64,000 nucleotides of DNA, from the NCBI RefSeq assembly GCF_004761975.1, contig NZ_RQII01000054.1, positions 1 through 64,000 on the forward strand, in the 5' to 3' direction. The stretch comes from Planococcus koreensis (lineage in GTDB: Bacteria > Bacillota > Bacilli > Bacillales_A > Planococcaceae). The position numbers and the translations under genes are program-made. The notes below the pieces were generated by a model. The model saw only the letters and a program-made list of their open reading frames with translations, was not told the DNA's origin and did not search any database. Shown piece by piece: positions 33,813 to 43,284 of this stretch (position 1 is its first letter; every line of letters starts with the position of its first letter).

Positions 33813-35114
33813 TTATTCGATCTCCAATATTTTTTTCACTGCATAATCGGCTCCTCGTTCTCTGGAGATGTTTCGCCAATGCAGTAGATTGTCTTTCGAA
33901 ATCGTTTCTAACTCATTGAATGCCTCCGCTAATTCTTCTTTGCTGAAATTATTCGGATCCAGTACGCGTCCTAGATTATGCGTTTCAATATCGTATGCGA
34001 TATTAAACTGATCGCTGGAAAACGGCAAGATGATCATCTCTTTTCCATGGTACATCGCTTCTGTCAACGTGTTGCAGCCACCGTGAAAGACAACGGTATC
34101 TACATAATGCATCAGCGCAATTTGCGGAATAAAACCTTCGATGATTGTATTGGGCGAGCTGTGTTTTTGTAATTCCTCCGCATGGCTGCCTGCAGAAACG
34201 ATCAATAGCGCATCCGGATACGTTTCTCTGGCCGACAGGATCAGTTTTTCAAGCACATCTTTTCGATTCGATAAAAAAGTCCCCAAACTGATCATGATGA
34301 TTTTTTCGTCTGTCTCTATTTTTTCCAGCCATTCGTCATCTAACGCAACCGCTTGAAATGAATTCCCGATAAATAGCTCCTTCGGGTTTTCTTCATTTTG
34401 TTCAATGGCGTTAAAATCAAAATAATTGTAGATGACCGCGATTTCAGAGACCAAACTAAACGCATTGCTGATTTTTTCAATCGACTTGTTTTCAGTGATA
34501 ATCGCGTTGAACACTTCCGTGAATTCCCTTTGGGTTTGGGTGGAAACCTGCTTCAACCTCGTCAAATCTTCTTCGTTGACTGTGATCGCCTCGGGCCAGC
34601 TTTTCGGCACATTAAAATACCGTCCTTCTCTTGGAATCGTATTGGGATGAGGCGGGCAAAATGTGACAAAAGGCAGCCCCAAAAAATACAAGCTCAGCGT
34701 AACCGAGTACGATAAGATGTCGACCACATACAGATCAACATCTATTGAATCATCGATTCGCTTGATCTTATCGATCAGTTCCTGGGGATTATAAAGCATG
34801 TCCGCCTTTCTGTGGTGGGACTGGGTGATCAACGTTTCGACTGCCCCTTTTTTGGTCGACTCAAAGAATTCTTCTAACCTCATTCTTTCCGTATCCGGTT
34901 GTACCGTATTTTCACCTGTCCCTGTATTTTTATTGCTGCTGATGTCGATTTCATAAAAATTCAAGTTTTCTTCCAAGATTTTTTCCTTGAATTCGATGCT
35001 GCAGCCAAATGTCACTTCGGCACCATGTTCCTGAAAGCTTTTTGCCAGCACCAACAACGGGTTGAAATGCGAATAAAAAGGCGGGCTGATGAAAAATATT
35101 TTTTTATATTTCAT
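33813..35114 (-). CDS. GT1-type glycosyltransferase (MGT/UGT-like)
   Basis: A 433-residue GT-B fold glycosyltransferase of the UGT/MGT superfamily. The N-terminal acceptor domain begins IFFISPPFYSHFNPLLVLAK, typical of macrolide-glycosyltransferase-like enzymes. The C-terminal donor domain has KIIMISLGTFLSNRKDVL, VDTVVFHGGCNTLTEAMYHG (the HGGxNT donor-site motif) and LPFSSDQFNIA. Such enzymes glycosylate lipids, carotenoids, antibiotics or flavonoids. Its start overlaps the end of the upstream GT4 gene by 11 bases, so both act in one unit. The acceptor cannot be told. Confidence 0.9.
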   Translation of the reverse strand: MKYKKIFFISPPFYSHFNPLLVLAKSFQEHGAEVTFGCSIEFKEKILEENLNFYEIDISSNKNTGTGENTVQPDTERMRLEEFFESTKKGAVETLITQSHHRKADMLYNPQELIDKIKRIDDSIDVDLYVVDILSYSVTLSLYFLGLPFVTFCPPHPNTIPREGRYFNVPKSWPEAITVNEEDLTRLKQVSTQTQREFTEVFNAIITENKSIEKISNAFSLVSEIAVIYNYFDFNAIEQNEENPKELFIGNSFQAVALDDEWLEKIETDEKIIMISLGTFLSNRKDVLEKLILSARETYPDALLIVSAGSHAEELQKHSSPNTIIEGFIPQIALMHYVDTVVFHGGCNTLTEAMYHGKEMIILPFSSDQFNIAYDIETHNLGRVLDPNNFSKEELAEAFNELETISKDNLLHWRNISRERGADYAVKKILEIE

Positions 35115-37143
35115 GGTCTTCTTCTCCTTTTACAGACAAATACATTGATACAAACTCAGCTGAAATCTTTTTAATTGAAAAGTGTTCATCGATCGTTTTT
35201 TGTCCAGCGGCTTGAATTTTTTTCACTTCATCTTTATCGATTTTCGAATCATACAGATATTTTTCCGCGTCTTTTGCAATCGTTTCCCAATTGCTTGTGT
35301 CGATTAAAAAGCCGTTTTCTCCGTTCCTCATATAACTTTTAACCCCGCCTTTTAGCGGGCCCAGGGTTAGAAAGCCGATCGACATCGCTTCTAAAATCGC
35401 GATGCCAAACTCTTCTTTGACACTGGAGCAAATATAGATATGCGGATCGTCAAAGTCCTGCTGAATAATCGTCTTTTCAAGCATCCTTATATCCGCATTT
35501 GACATGGCACCTTGATGGAGGAACCTGCCTTTGAACTCGGGATGCCTATGCACGTGATCCTTGAAAAAATCAATCACCGCTTCTTCTTCTTGATTCGGCC
35601 TCTCCAGGTCTCCCCCTATGAGCAGTAGGTTATGCGTTTCCGAAAGCCTGGAGTTTGACCACGCTTTTAAAAGTTCCACCTGTCCTTTTAAAACAGACAA
35701 TCGCCCTACGTTCAAGATGACAGGTTTTTCAAAGAAATCGTTGTTTGTTTCAACCCATTCCATAAGGCGGTTGGAAGGGATCGCGAGGTCCTCGGCATTC
35801 ATTAACTGTTCTATTTGAATGCCTTCACCGATCATGTTGATTTTTCCATTTACATGCTCATTTTTGAATTGAGGGAAATACACCGCAAGTTCTGTTTTCA
35901 CCTCGGCATTCCCGATTCCAACGATTCCATCGCTTATGTCTATTAATTCATCGCCTATTTTGATTTTGTTCAGTTTTTCAATCAACTCGTTAAAATCAAG
36001 TTCTTTTAACTGGCCCGCTCCATCAAACATGTTCCGGTGCGGATCTGGCGTCAGCGTAAAGACCAGTTTCCGATTTAACTCTTTGCAGAGATGCGCAACC
36101 GCCTTAGAAGCATTGTCCAAAAACCGGATATGAAAGACATCGGGCTTTAGGTTAGCCAGTTTTAAAAAATGGGCGATTTGTCTTTTGATGAACAACTCTC
36201 TTTTGATGAACTTGTCCCTTACAGCCTGGTCCAAATAAATGGGCAGCCTGATCAATACGTGTTTAGCTCCATAGAAGCTGATAAAGGGCTTCGTTAAATC
36301 TTGCGTGATCGTAAGAGTGAATACATAAGACACACTATTATCTTTCGCTATCTCTTCGCCTAAACCTTTTAATAATACGGCTAAACCGCCATTATTCCCT
36401 TTCCCGCTATCTTCAAAATCCCCATAAAACATGGACTGCAAGATTGAAGTGCCTGGATTTTCAAATTTAAAACCGTTATGGAGAAAGTCCATAAAACCCT
36501 CAAAAAACACATTGTTATTTTCATTTATGACATTCTTCTTCACAAACGATTGATCCACAGCTTCCATTGAATACAAATTCCGCATTGCATTTATTGCCTG
36601 GATTTTTATGCTGTCGGGGTAATCGAAGGTTAATAATTCATAGAGATGCTCTTTAAATCCCTGTCTGTTGAAACGACCCATATAGTCCAGCAAGACCGAC
36701 ATGATTTCTGCATCCCGTTTGTATTTCTGGAGCATAAAGAAGATATCGTCATCACTTAACACATCCAAGCCGCATTCAATGCAAATATCCAACACATGAT
36801 AGAGCTGTTGGCTATCGTATTGTTGTTTTACTAGTAATTCTTTTGTTTTATTCTCTACGATTCCTTTGGTCTCATCATTGAATAATTTCAAGACCGCATC
36901 TACGATCAACCGGTCGATCGATGGATGCTCTCCCAAAAACGACAGTAATTCATCTATTTCTTTTTCGCCCAGTTTCTTTTCCTGCTCCAGTTGCTTAATC
37001 GTTCGAATTTGCCCTTTCCATCTTCGTTCATCGGAATTCATCGTTTCACTTTTATGTATGTACGCATCTAAAAATTGGAGAGGGTAAATATCATTACGCT
37101 CAGTATCATAAACCTGATTTCTAAACTGAATAAATTCATTCAT
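35104..37143 (-). CDS. GT4-type glycosyltransferase with long N-terminal region
   Basis: A 679-residue protein. The first ~230 residues are helical and HEAT-like (LFNDETKGIVENKTKELLVK and similar, YDSQQLYHVLDICIECGLDV). A GT-B glycosyltransferase of the GT4 family follows. Its donor half is clear, with VILNVGRLSVLKGQVELLKA, HNLLLIGGDL, HIYICSSVKEEFGIAILEAM (the EEFGIAILEAMSIG nucleotide-sugar motif) and GFLTLGPLKGGVKSYMRNGE. The middle resembles the sucrose synthase/sucrose-phosphate synthase branch. It is the first gene of a two-gene operon with the GT1 enzyme. AT content is higher than in the neighbours, suggesting acquisition. The ATG follows TTGGAGGGTGTAAA. Confidence 0.88.
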   Translation of the reverse strand: MNEFIQFRNQVYDTERNDIYPLQFLDAYIHKSETMNSDERRWKGQIRTIKQLEQEKKLGEKEIDELLSFLGEHPSIDRLIVDAVLKLFNDETKGIVENKTKELLVKQQYDSQQLYHVLDICIECGLDVLSDDDIFFMLQKYKRDAEIMSVLLDYMGRFNRQGFKEHLYELLTFDYPDSIKIQAINAMRNLYSMEAVDQSFVKKNVINENNNVFFEGFMDFLHNGFKFENPGTSILQSMFYGDFEDSGKGNNGGLAVLLKGLGEEIAKDNSVSYVFTLTITQDLTKPFISFYGAKHVLIRLPIYLDQAVRDKFIKRELFIKRQIAHFLKLANLKPDVFHIRFLDNASKAVAHLCKELNRKLVFTLTPDPHRNMFDGAGQLKELDFNELIEKLNKIKIGDELIDISDGIVGIGNAEVKTELAVYFPQFKNEHVNGKINMIGEGIQIEQLMNAEDLAIPSNRLMEWVETNNDFFEKPVILNVGRLSVLKGQVELLKAWSNSRLSETHNLLLIGGDLERPNQEEEAVIDFFKDHVHRHPEFKGRFLHQGAMSNADIRMLEKTIIQQDFDDPHIYICSSVKEEFGIAILEAMSIGFLTLGPLKGGVKSYMRNGENGFLIDTSNWETIAKDAEKYLYDSKIDKDEVKKIQAAGQKTIDEHFSIKKISAEFVSMYLSVKGEEDHEI

Positions 37144-37241
37144 TTTACACCCTCCAATACTTTGCTTTTAGTAAATTAGTTTCTTCCTATTCTAAACTAT
37201 AACGGCTAATCTATACCTCCAGTTATACCTGCTAAATGAGA

Positions 37242-37300
37242 CTATATAACTTGAATGAATAATTCTGCCTATCGATATCCTGCAAAATAGCCGAGAAACT
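37242..37300. repeat. Left-end fragment of the MITE-like element
   Basis: CTATATAACTTGAATGAATA, ATTCTGCCTATCGATATCCT and GCAAAATAGC match the left end of the element at 21412 (TATATAAGTTGAATGAATGA...). The remainder of the 524-base gap (37144-37667) has a 9-bp hairpin GGAATCCGC/GCGGATTCC at 37394-37427 with flanking T-run on the minus strand, and the ribosome site AGGAGG before the next gene. No other gene is seen. Confidence 0.6.
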
Positions 37301-37667
37301 ATTGGCCGAAGTTGCTTCGGTCAATCAGTTCCTAAATCTTCCCTGTGTAAGAACCCATTATGGTTATTTGCTATTTCCCACGAAAATGCAAAAGGAATCC
37401 GCCTCGTTTCTGCTTTCAGCGGATTCCCCAATTTGGGTTCATTGTATATATTGAACTATATTGCTCACAAAGAGAGATTTTAATTTTAAGCATCTCTTGC
37501 TTGAAATGGGTCGATTAAGGATATAGTAGCAGTACAAGAGCTTTTCGTTCGGCATCACGTGCTTTTTCTTATAAGAACTTTTCCGATACTCGATTTGAGC
37601 CAGCCACTGCATGACATGTGAAACGCAATCAATCAGCAGAAGTGATACTCATTAGGAGGTCTCTAGG

Positions 37668-39197
37668 ATGAACCCACAAATTTTAATCATCGGAGCCGGT
37701 CCCACTGGCCTGGCTCTTGCCTATAGCCTGGCGCGCCAAGGCGTGCCGTTTCGGATCATCGATAAAAACGCAGGAACCGGCACAGCGTCACGTGCGCTCG
37801 CTGTGCATGCGCGCATATTGGAGCAGTACGAGCAACTTGGCCTGGCCGAACGCAACATCAAGCGGGGGCATCCGATTTTGTCGCTTGACGTCAGTGACGG
37901 CAAACGCGTGAAAGCCACAGTGAAATTCCTTGATTTCGGCAAAGGACTGAGTCCGTTTCCGTTTATCTTGAGTTTGCCGCAAGACGAGCACGAAGAAATT
38001 CTCGTGGACGAATTAAGTAAAATCGGCGTCGAAGTGGAATGGAACACCGCGCTGCTTTCTTTTGAAGACACAGGAGAAGGCGTGACCGCCGTCCTGCAGC
38101 AAGAAGGTCAGCCCTTAGAAAAAGCGGAATTTGCCTATTTATGCGGATGCGATGGAGCCGGCAGCATGGTCCGAAAAGGGCTGGGGCTCGAATTTCCCGG
38201 CGGCACGTACAAACAATTATTCTTTGTCGCCGATATCGAAACCGAGAAACCAGTCGACGACATGCAAAAGATGGACATGTACATGGATGATGACGGCTTT
38301 ATGCTCTACATGTCCGTCCGGAACGCCAAGACCAAACGAATTCTCGGCATTGTGCCCGATGAATTGAACGAACGCACAGATCTCCAATACAGTGACATCA
38401 GTGATTATGTTGAAAATAAAATCCGTGTGACCGCGGCCAAGGTCAATTGGTTTTCGACGTACCGCGTCCATAACCGCGTCAGCGAGCGATTTGCCAAAGG
38501 GCGCATCTTCATCTTGGGTGACGCCGGCCACCTGCACAGCCCTGCCGGTGGACAAGGCATGAACACCGGCATTGGGGACGCCATCAATCTGGCGTGGAAG
38601 CTCGCAGCGGTGATTCAAGGAAAAGGCGCTCCCAGACTACTGCGCACGTATGAAAAAGAACGAATCGTCTTTGCGCGCCGCTTAATCGCGACGACCGACA
38701 AAGCGTTCCAAACGATCGTCAGCCAAAAACTGCGCGGCACTCTGCTGCGCCAGTATTTCGTACCCTATGTCCTGCCGTCGGTATTCAACTTTTCCTTTTC
38801 CCAAAAAAATGCGTTTAAGATCTTGTCTCAAATCCATATCAATTACCGCAACAGCCCCTTGAGCAAGGGTAAAGCCGGCAAAATCTATGGCGGCATGCGC
38901 TTGCCGTGGATCGAAACCGCAAGCGGCGATAATTTCGATCCGCTGCGCTCCGTCGATTGGCAAATCCATATATACGGCAAAGCAAAGCCCGAGCTGATCG
39001 ACTTTGCCCGCTCGCAGTCGCTTGCGCTCCATGAGTTTCCATGGGAAGCCCAGATGAAAGACGCAGGCTTCAAGCAAGATGCGCTGTACCTGATTCGCCC
39101 AGATGGGCATGTGGGGCTTGCGAGTGAAAAACAATGGCTGCGTGTGTTGAAAGCGTATTTGGAGGCTTATGGGATTGTGGCTTTTGGGGTGGAGTGA
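37668..39197 (+). CDS. FAD-dependent aromatic-ring monooxygenase (PheA/TfdB family)
   Basis: A 509-residue class A flavin monooxygenase. The Rossmann dinucleotide motif is at the very start (ILIIGAGPTGLALAYSLARQ). The second FAD/NAD motif region is CGCDGAGSMVRKGLG, and the GD motif is GRIFILGDAGHLHSPAGGQG followed by MNTGIGDAINLAWKLA. The C-terminal thioredoxin-like domain (after about 395) ends in DALYLIRPDGHVGLAS. Such enzymes hydroxylate phenols or polyketide-like compounds using NAD(P)H and O2. It stands alone behind TAGGAGGTCTCTAGG, so the substrate is not indicated by context. Confidence 0.92.
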   Translation: MNPQILIIGAGPTGLALAYSLARQGVPFRIIDKNAGTGTASRALAVHARILEQYEQLGLAERNIKRGHPILSLDVSDGKRVKATVKFLDFGKGLSPFPFILSLPQDEHEEILVDELSKIGVEVEWNTALLSFEDTGEGVTAVLQQEGQPLEKAEFAYLCGCDGAGSMVRKGLGLEFPGGTYKQLFFVADIETEKPVDDMQKMDMYMDDDGFMLYMSVRNAKTKRILGIVPDELNERTDLQYSDISDYVENKIRVTAAKVNWFSTYRVHNRVSERFAKGRIFILGDAGHLHSPAGGQGMNTGIGDAINLAWKLAAVIQGKGAPRLLRTYEKERIVFARRLIATTDKAFQTIVSQKLRGTLLRQYFVPYVLPSVFNFSFSQKNAFKILSQIHINYRNSPLSKGKAGKIYGGMRLPWIETASGDNFDPLRSVDWQIHIYGKAKPELIDFARSQSLALHEFPWEAQMKDAGFKQDALYLIRPDGHVGLASEKQWLRVLKAYLEAYGIVAFGVE

Positions 39198-39315
39198 GGC
39201 GACTGCCCTTTTGCTTGAATGCGTCTTTCAAAAAACACGCAGTGTCTCTCATTCTTTTTTTAGCAGATGTTCAGCCTCATTCTCACACCATTTATACGGT
39301 TGAATTAAACATAAT

Positions 39316-39352
39316 AACACACCCGCCATTAGAATCCAGCGGGTGTGTGAAT
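39316..39352 (+). terminator. Terminator hairpin, ACACCCGC repeat type
   Basis: The stem ACACACCCGC/GCGGGTGTGT with loop CATTAGAATCCA, plus the trailing sequence AATGTATGGAATCTAGTTTA, recurs at 49682-49735. It lies between the convergent monooxygenase and YhdH-type genes. Confidence 0.75.
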
Positions 39353-39446
39353 GTATGGAATCTAGTTTATTATTAGAATCATTTTTTCACAGGGATATGA
39401 TTTGTCGAAGGTTCCCGCTGCAAGATTGGAATGAGCCAGCAACCCA

Positions 39447-40433
39447 TTAACACTTCACAATCGTCCGACCCAGATGCTCACCGTTCTTGATGGCCTCAAT
39501 GGTGCTGGGCACTTCTTCAAGCGAGATCTCGTCCACCAGGGTCGTTCCAGCAATGTTCCAGTCATCCGCCATTTTCGCCCAAATCGCAGGACGTTTGTCG
39601 ATCGGCACATTGACGGAATCGATGCCGAGCAGGTTGACCCCTCTCAGGATAAAGGGCAGGACGGTTGCCTTCAACTCAACACCGGCTGCCATTCCGCACA
39701 TGCTCATGCTGCCACCGTAGGAAAGTTGCGGTATCAATACAGAGGTAACGTCCCCTCCGACCGTATCCAGTACATAATCAAATTTCTCTTTGTTTAATGG
39801 CTTTTTCAATTCGCCCAGTTCATCCGGGAAAATGACGCTATGTGCGCCGAGTGATTTCGCCACGTCCACTTGATGATCTTTGCGGACCAATGCCGTAATA
39901 TTTTTATAGCCGATTTTCGCGAGCAGCTGCACCGCAATGCTGCCGACACCGCCAGTAGACCCTGTCACCAGGATTTCGGGATCGTTTTTTGGGTCCATGC
40001 CGTTATGTTCCAACGCCAGGATGGACAATGCAGCCGTGAAGCCGGCTGTTCCGAAGACCATCGCGTCCCTCAAGCTTAAATTCTCCGGCAACTCTACAAC
40101 CCAATCAGCAGGCACACGGGCATATTCAGCAAATCCGCCTGTGTGGCTCATTCCCATCGCAAAACCGGTGACGATGACTTCCTGCCCCTCTTGAAAACGG
40201 GAATCTGCCGAACGGACAACCGTACCGCTCAAATCGATTCCAGGAATCATCGGATACTCCCGAATCACGCCCCCTTTTTTCTGTACCGCCAACATGTCTT
40301 TGTAGTTGATCGAAGAATACGCCACCTTGATTAAGACGTCACCATCGCTTAGTTGGTCTTCGCCTATTTGTTCTACGCCGTAACTAACTTCGTCTTCCTG
40401 CTCTTTAATGACAATCGCTTTGAAAGAATTCAT
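39447..40433 (-). CDS. YhdH/YhfP family quinone oxidoreductase (acrylyl-CoA reductase-like)
   Basis: A 328-residue zinc-free MDR oxidoreductase. The N-terminal GroES-like domain contains VLIKVAYSSINYKDMLAV, YPMIPGIDLSGTVV and VIVTGFAMGMSHTGGFAEYA. The NADPH-binding Rossmann domain has ILVTGSTGGVGSIAVQLLAK, and the family marker is FDYVLDTVGG. YhdH/YhfP/AcuI proteins reduce acrylyl-CoA or quinone-like enones. AAGGAGGGGTAGACGA precedes the ATG. It is transcribed alone, convergent with the FAD monooxygenase. Confidence 0.93.
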   Translation of the reverse strand: MNSFKAIVIKEQEDEVSYGVEQIGEDQLSDGDVLIKVAYSSINYKDMLAVQKKGGVIREYPMIPGIDLSGTVVRSADSRFQEGQEVIVTGFAMGMSHTGGFAEYARVPADWVVELPENLSLRDAMVFGTAGFTAALSILALEHNGMDPKNDPEILVTGSTGGVGSIAVQLLAKIGYKNITALVRKDHQVDVAKSLGAHSVIFPDELGELKKPLNKEKFDYVLDTVGGDVTSVLIPQLSYGGSMSMCGMAAGVELKATVLPFILRGVNLLGIDSVNVPIDKRPAIWAKMADDWNIAGTTLVDEISLEEVPSTIEAIKNGEHLGRTIVKC

Positions 40434-40516
40434 TCGTCTACCCCTCCTTCCCTATCTCTTCCCGAATTGGCTTTGCGATGAAACTGTTTTCTGGAAAAGC
40501 CAGCCGAAGATTGTTT

Positions 40517-41083
40517 TTAAACAGGGGTGCGATTTTTCTTTCTGCGCGTACGTTTTTTATAAAGAATGACAATCAGCAAGGGAATCAGCACAACAAAACC
40601 AATTGCCAATACCGGAACCAGGAAAATCGCGATTGGCACTGCCGTCGCTGTTACATCTTCTACGACGGCGACAGCCGGACTGAGAAGCGCGGTTTCGCTT
40701 ACACCCTTTACACCAGTCACCGCAACATGCGATGCTGCAGCAACTCCCCCGCCGCCAATAATCGCGATGCTCCATTCCAGCAACGGATTCATATCTCCGA
40801 TAAAGGACGCTGTCAGCAAAATACCGGCAATTGCCGCAATCGGCGTTGCGATAACTTTCATAATCGAACCTACCGCTGGAATGTAATTCACCGCTATTTC
40901 AAACACGGTAGCCGCTCCGAAAGCAACCAAAGCGGGGGTGCTGCCGAGCCAGCTGAAACCTTCTGACACCGTAATCCAGTCTACTCGTTCAAAAACACCG
41001 GTTATAAATAAAGGCGTAAAAATCCGGAATCCTACGGTTGCACTTAAAGCCAAGCCGATACATATTGCAAGAATTATCTCCAT
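40517..41083 (-). CDS. DUF4126 membrane protein
   Basis: A 188-residue membrane protein with five or six predicted helices matching DUF4126. Examples are LAICIGLALSATVGFRIFTP, EGFSWLGSTPALVAFGAATV and AIIGGGGVAAASHVAVTGVK. The C-terminus is strongly basic (KKRTRRKKNRTPV), expected in the cytoplasm. Its function is unknown. GAAAGGAGCGAATCTTGT supports the ATG at 41083; the frame is open to 41146, but that extension contains no ribosome site. Confidence 0.85.
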   Translation of the reverse strand: MEIILAICIGLALSATVGFRIFTPLFITGVFERVDWITVSEGFSWLGSTPALVAFGAATVFEIAVNYIPAVGSIMKVIATPIAAIAGILLTASFIGDMNPLLEWSIAIIGGGGVAAASHVAVTGVKGVSETALLSPAVAVVEDVTATAVPIAIFLVPVLAIGFVVLIPLLIVILYKKRTRRKKNRTPV

Positions 41084-41213
41084 ACAAGATTCGCTCCTTT
41101 CCAAGAACTTTTCACCATTATATACCAGCAGGGATCTGGTACTCAAAAATCGCGTGATATAAACTCTCCAATAATTGGGTTATAATGTAAAAAACGCCAA
41201 GGAGTTGTTGATC

Positions 41214-41345
41214 ATGAAATCCAAGCATTCCCCACTCGCGGCACATGTTTCATTTGCTCAGAATCGACTTTTCATCACTTTTACGTTGTTTATTCTGATC
41301 GGATTGCCTTCGATTTTTCTTCCTGAAGAAAACTACGGAACCTAG
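41214..41345 (+). CDS. Small membrane ORF, 43 aa, possibly 5' part of a split gene
   Basis: It begins with ATG after CCAAGGAGTTGTTGATC and a -10-like TATAAT (about 41181), and encodes one predicted membrane helix (LFITFTLFILIGLPSIFLPE) before a TAG. It is in the same frame as the following 153-residue membrane ORF, separated by TAG and then TGA within 15 bases. It may be a genuine small protein or the N-terminus of one interrupted protein. Confidence 0.5.
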   Translation: MKSKHSPLAAHVSFAQNRLFITFTLFILIGLPSIFLPEENYGT

Positions 41346-41360
41346 CTTTGAATCAATTTT

Positions 41361-41822
41361 ATGCTTGCTGTATTTTTGACAATCATCAATTACTTCATTT
41401 GGATGAGGCAAAAGCACGACAGCAAAAGGTATTTCTCGTTCCATTCTTTGGTGATGCGGGCCGGTTTGGCCTTTTACGTGGTTACGCCTCTATTCAGAGT
41501 GATTTATCCATCGATCTCTTTCTGGATCCTGTTGGCTGGTGTTCTTGTTTATGCTCTTTTCATTTTTTCAAAATACGATGCAATCGGTGGCGCCATTATA
41601 AATCCCCGAAAGAAAGGATTTAAATTAGTGATCTTCGCTTTCTTTTCCATTCTTTTGCTGGCCGGAAGCAGCGTGTGGGCTTTTACGTTGGAATCGGATG
41701 CCCCACCGGTCAATGGGCTGGCTGTTTTCTTTTTCCTCATGCGCATTTTCTTTCTGACACTGGCTCCGGCAATGCTTTTGACACCGGAGCGCGCAGAAGA
41801 GCTCGCACAAGCTGCGGAATAA
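41361..41822 (+). CDS. Hypothetical multi-pass membrane protein, 153 aa
   Basis: Not recognised. Five predicted helices (for example MLAVFLTIINYFIW, SFWILLAGVLVYALFIF, GFKLVIFAFFSILLLAGSSV, AVFFFLMRIFFLTLAPAMLL) are joined by short basic loops and end in a soluble acidic tail. No ribosome-binding site precedes the ATG, which begins directly with a membrane helix. The 43-codon frame just upstream, in the same phase, has a good start signal. A compensating pair of indels would join them, so this may be the 3' part of a damaged gene. Confidence 0.6.
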   Translation: MLAVFLTIINYFIWMRQKHDSKRYFSFHSLVMRAGLAFYVVTPLFRVIYPSISFWILLAGVLVYALFIFSKYDAIGGAIINPRKKGFKLVIFAFFSILLLAGSSVWAFTLESDAPPVNGLAVFFFLMRIFFLTLAPAMLLTPERAEELAQAAE

Positions 41823-41908
41823 AAAACGATTTTGCGTCCAGCCTCGGCGGCCTAGGGGCGTGATTCACTTATTTCAATTTTCCTCTTTCACTAGTGAGCA
41901 TTAAAAAC

Positions 41909-41938
41909 ACAAAAAAGCTGCGAATCCCTTCGCAGCTC
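41909..41938 (-). terminator. Terminator after the lipoprotein hydrolase gene
   Basis: The perfect 9-bp stem AGCTGCGAA/TTCGCAGCT with loop TCCC, followed on the minus strand by TTTTTT. It lies 25 bases beyond the minus-strand stop. Confidence 0.88.
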
Positions 41939-41962
41939 CACATTCATGATTGCTAACTTATT

Positions 41963-43243
41963 TCATTTCAAAAACTCAACAATCCCCTTAATCAACCCAT
42001 CTGCCAACGGCAAATCCGGGTTGCTGTAAGCAGACTCATTCTCACTTTCATCCGATACCGTTTTTAGCACATGATTCATATCATCAATAATCAGCAGTTT
42101 TGATTCCGAATGCGCCTCGTGCAAACTTTCCGCATCGGATACTGGCACCTGTGAATCGGCTGTGCCGCCAATAATAAGGACCGGAATCTCTAATGCCGCC
42201 ACTTCTTTCTGCGGATCATAAGCCAGCCAGGAAATCATATAGGGCTGGACCGACGGACGGAACACGCTCTGCAATTCGGGGCTGACCGTTGCCACCTGCT
42301 CGCCTTTTTTCAATTGTCTTATGATTTGCCGGGCTTCATTCATAAGATTTTCCGGAAGCTGTGCAGCCAGCTGCTCCATCAGCACTTCATCAATAGGGCG
42401 TCCTGCTCCCGCAATGGAGATAAACGAAACGGCTGAAGCTTGATCTGCTGCTATCATGCCGATCAGCGAACCTTCGCTGTGCCCGATAATCCCAACTTCC
42501 GTAAATGCGTCATCCGACTTCAAATGCTCCACCCATGCAGCCGCATCAGCGATATAATCATCAAAACGCAGATCCGCTTCACTGCCGCCCAGTGCCTGAT
42601 TCATCCCGACACCGCGCTTATCATAGCGGATACTGGTAATGCCATTCGCTGCCAACTCTTCGGCCACCATTTTCAAACTATTGTTTTTTCCGGGAAGCAT
42701 CATTGAGTTGCCATCGCGGTCTGTCGGTCCTGAACCGGCTATAATCAGCATCGCCGGAAACGGCCCTTCCCCTTCAGGCCTCTCGACTTCAGCTTTCATC
42801 GTGCCTCCTGCAACTTCAATCTCAATAAAATCTCCGTCCTCAACCGTTTCTTCCGCTGTATCCGGCGTTAATTCGAAAGGAAAGGTCTGGCCCTGCTGGT
42901 TAAAATCACCGGAAATCTTCCCGTCTTCCAGTTTCCCGTCGAAAACAAGCTGTTGTCCCTGAATATTCAAATCAAAAACCAACTCTGGATCATTGAATTC
43001 CACTGTCGAAAAGGGAAAGTCCCTCAGCCCCTGCACCGGAATACTCAAGGTGCCGCCATCTTTTTCAAACTCCACAAAGATTGGCAGTGGTTGATTAGGT
43101 ATTTGGATTGAACCTTTCCATGTGCCTGTAATTTTCTGCATCGAACTCGCCTCCTCAATAGGTACATCTTCAGTGTTTCCACTGCAGGACGCCAATAAAA
43201 TCATCAACACCACTAAAGTTCCTATCCGTAAAGTCTTTTTCAC
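41963..43243 (-). CDS. Lipoprotein alpha/beta hydrolase
   Basis: A 426-residue exported lipoprotein. The signal peptide ends with the lipobox LASC (cysteine about 20). A beta-rich N-terminal domain follows (about 35-135, ITGTWKGSIQIPNQPLPIFV). The alpha/beta hydrolase domain has AMLIIAGSGPTDRDGNSMML (oxyanion region), ITSIRYDKRGVGMNQALGGS, the nucleophile elbow GIIGHSEGSLIG (Ser in GHSEG), VLIIGGTADSQVPVSDA (Asp) and DMNHVLKTV (His). The catalytic triad is thus complete. The substrate is unknown. The GTG at 43243 follows GGAGGAGATGCA. The 219-base repeat A lies directly upstream and probably contains or displaces its promoter. Confidence 0.9.
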   Translation of the reverse strand: MKKTLRIGTLVVLMILLASCSGNTEDVPIEEASSMQKITGTWKGSIQIPNQPLPIFVEFEKDGGTLSIPVQGLRDFPFSTVEFNDPELVFDLNIQGQQLVFDGKLEDGKISGDFNQQGQTFPFELTPDTAEETVEDGDFIEIEVAGGTMKAEVERPEGEGPFPAMLIIAGSGPTDRDGNSMMLPGKNNSLKMVAEELAANGITSIRYDKRGVGMNQALGGSEADLRFDDYIADAAAWVEHLKSDDAFTEVGIIGHSEGSLIGMIAADQASAVSFISIAGAGRPIDEVLMEQLAAQLPENLMNEARQIIRQLKKGEQVATVSPELQSVFRPSVQPYMISWLAYDPQKEVAALEIPVLIIGGTADSQVPVSDAESLHEAHSESKLLIIDDMNHVLKTVSDESENESAYSNPDLPLADGLIKGIVEFLK

Positions 43244-43284
43244 TGCATCTCCTCCAGCTTTTTTTTCGATTTCCCGTTTCCCAA

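Noticed and set aside
37394-37427. Gene-end terminator
   Set aside because: The 9-bp stem has its T-run only on the minus strand, where no gene ends nearby; left as an unexplained hairpin.
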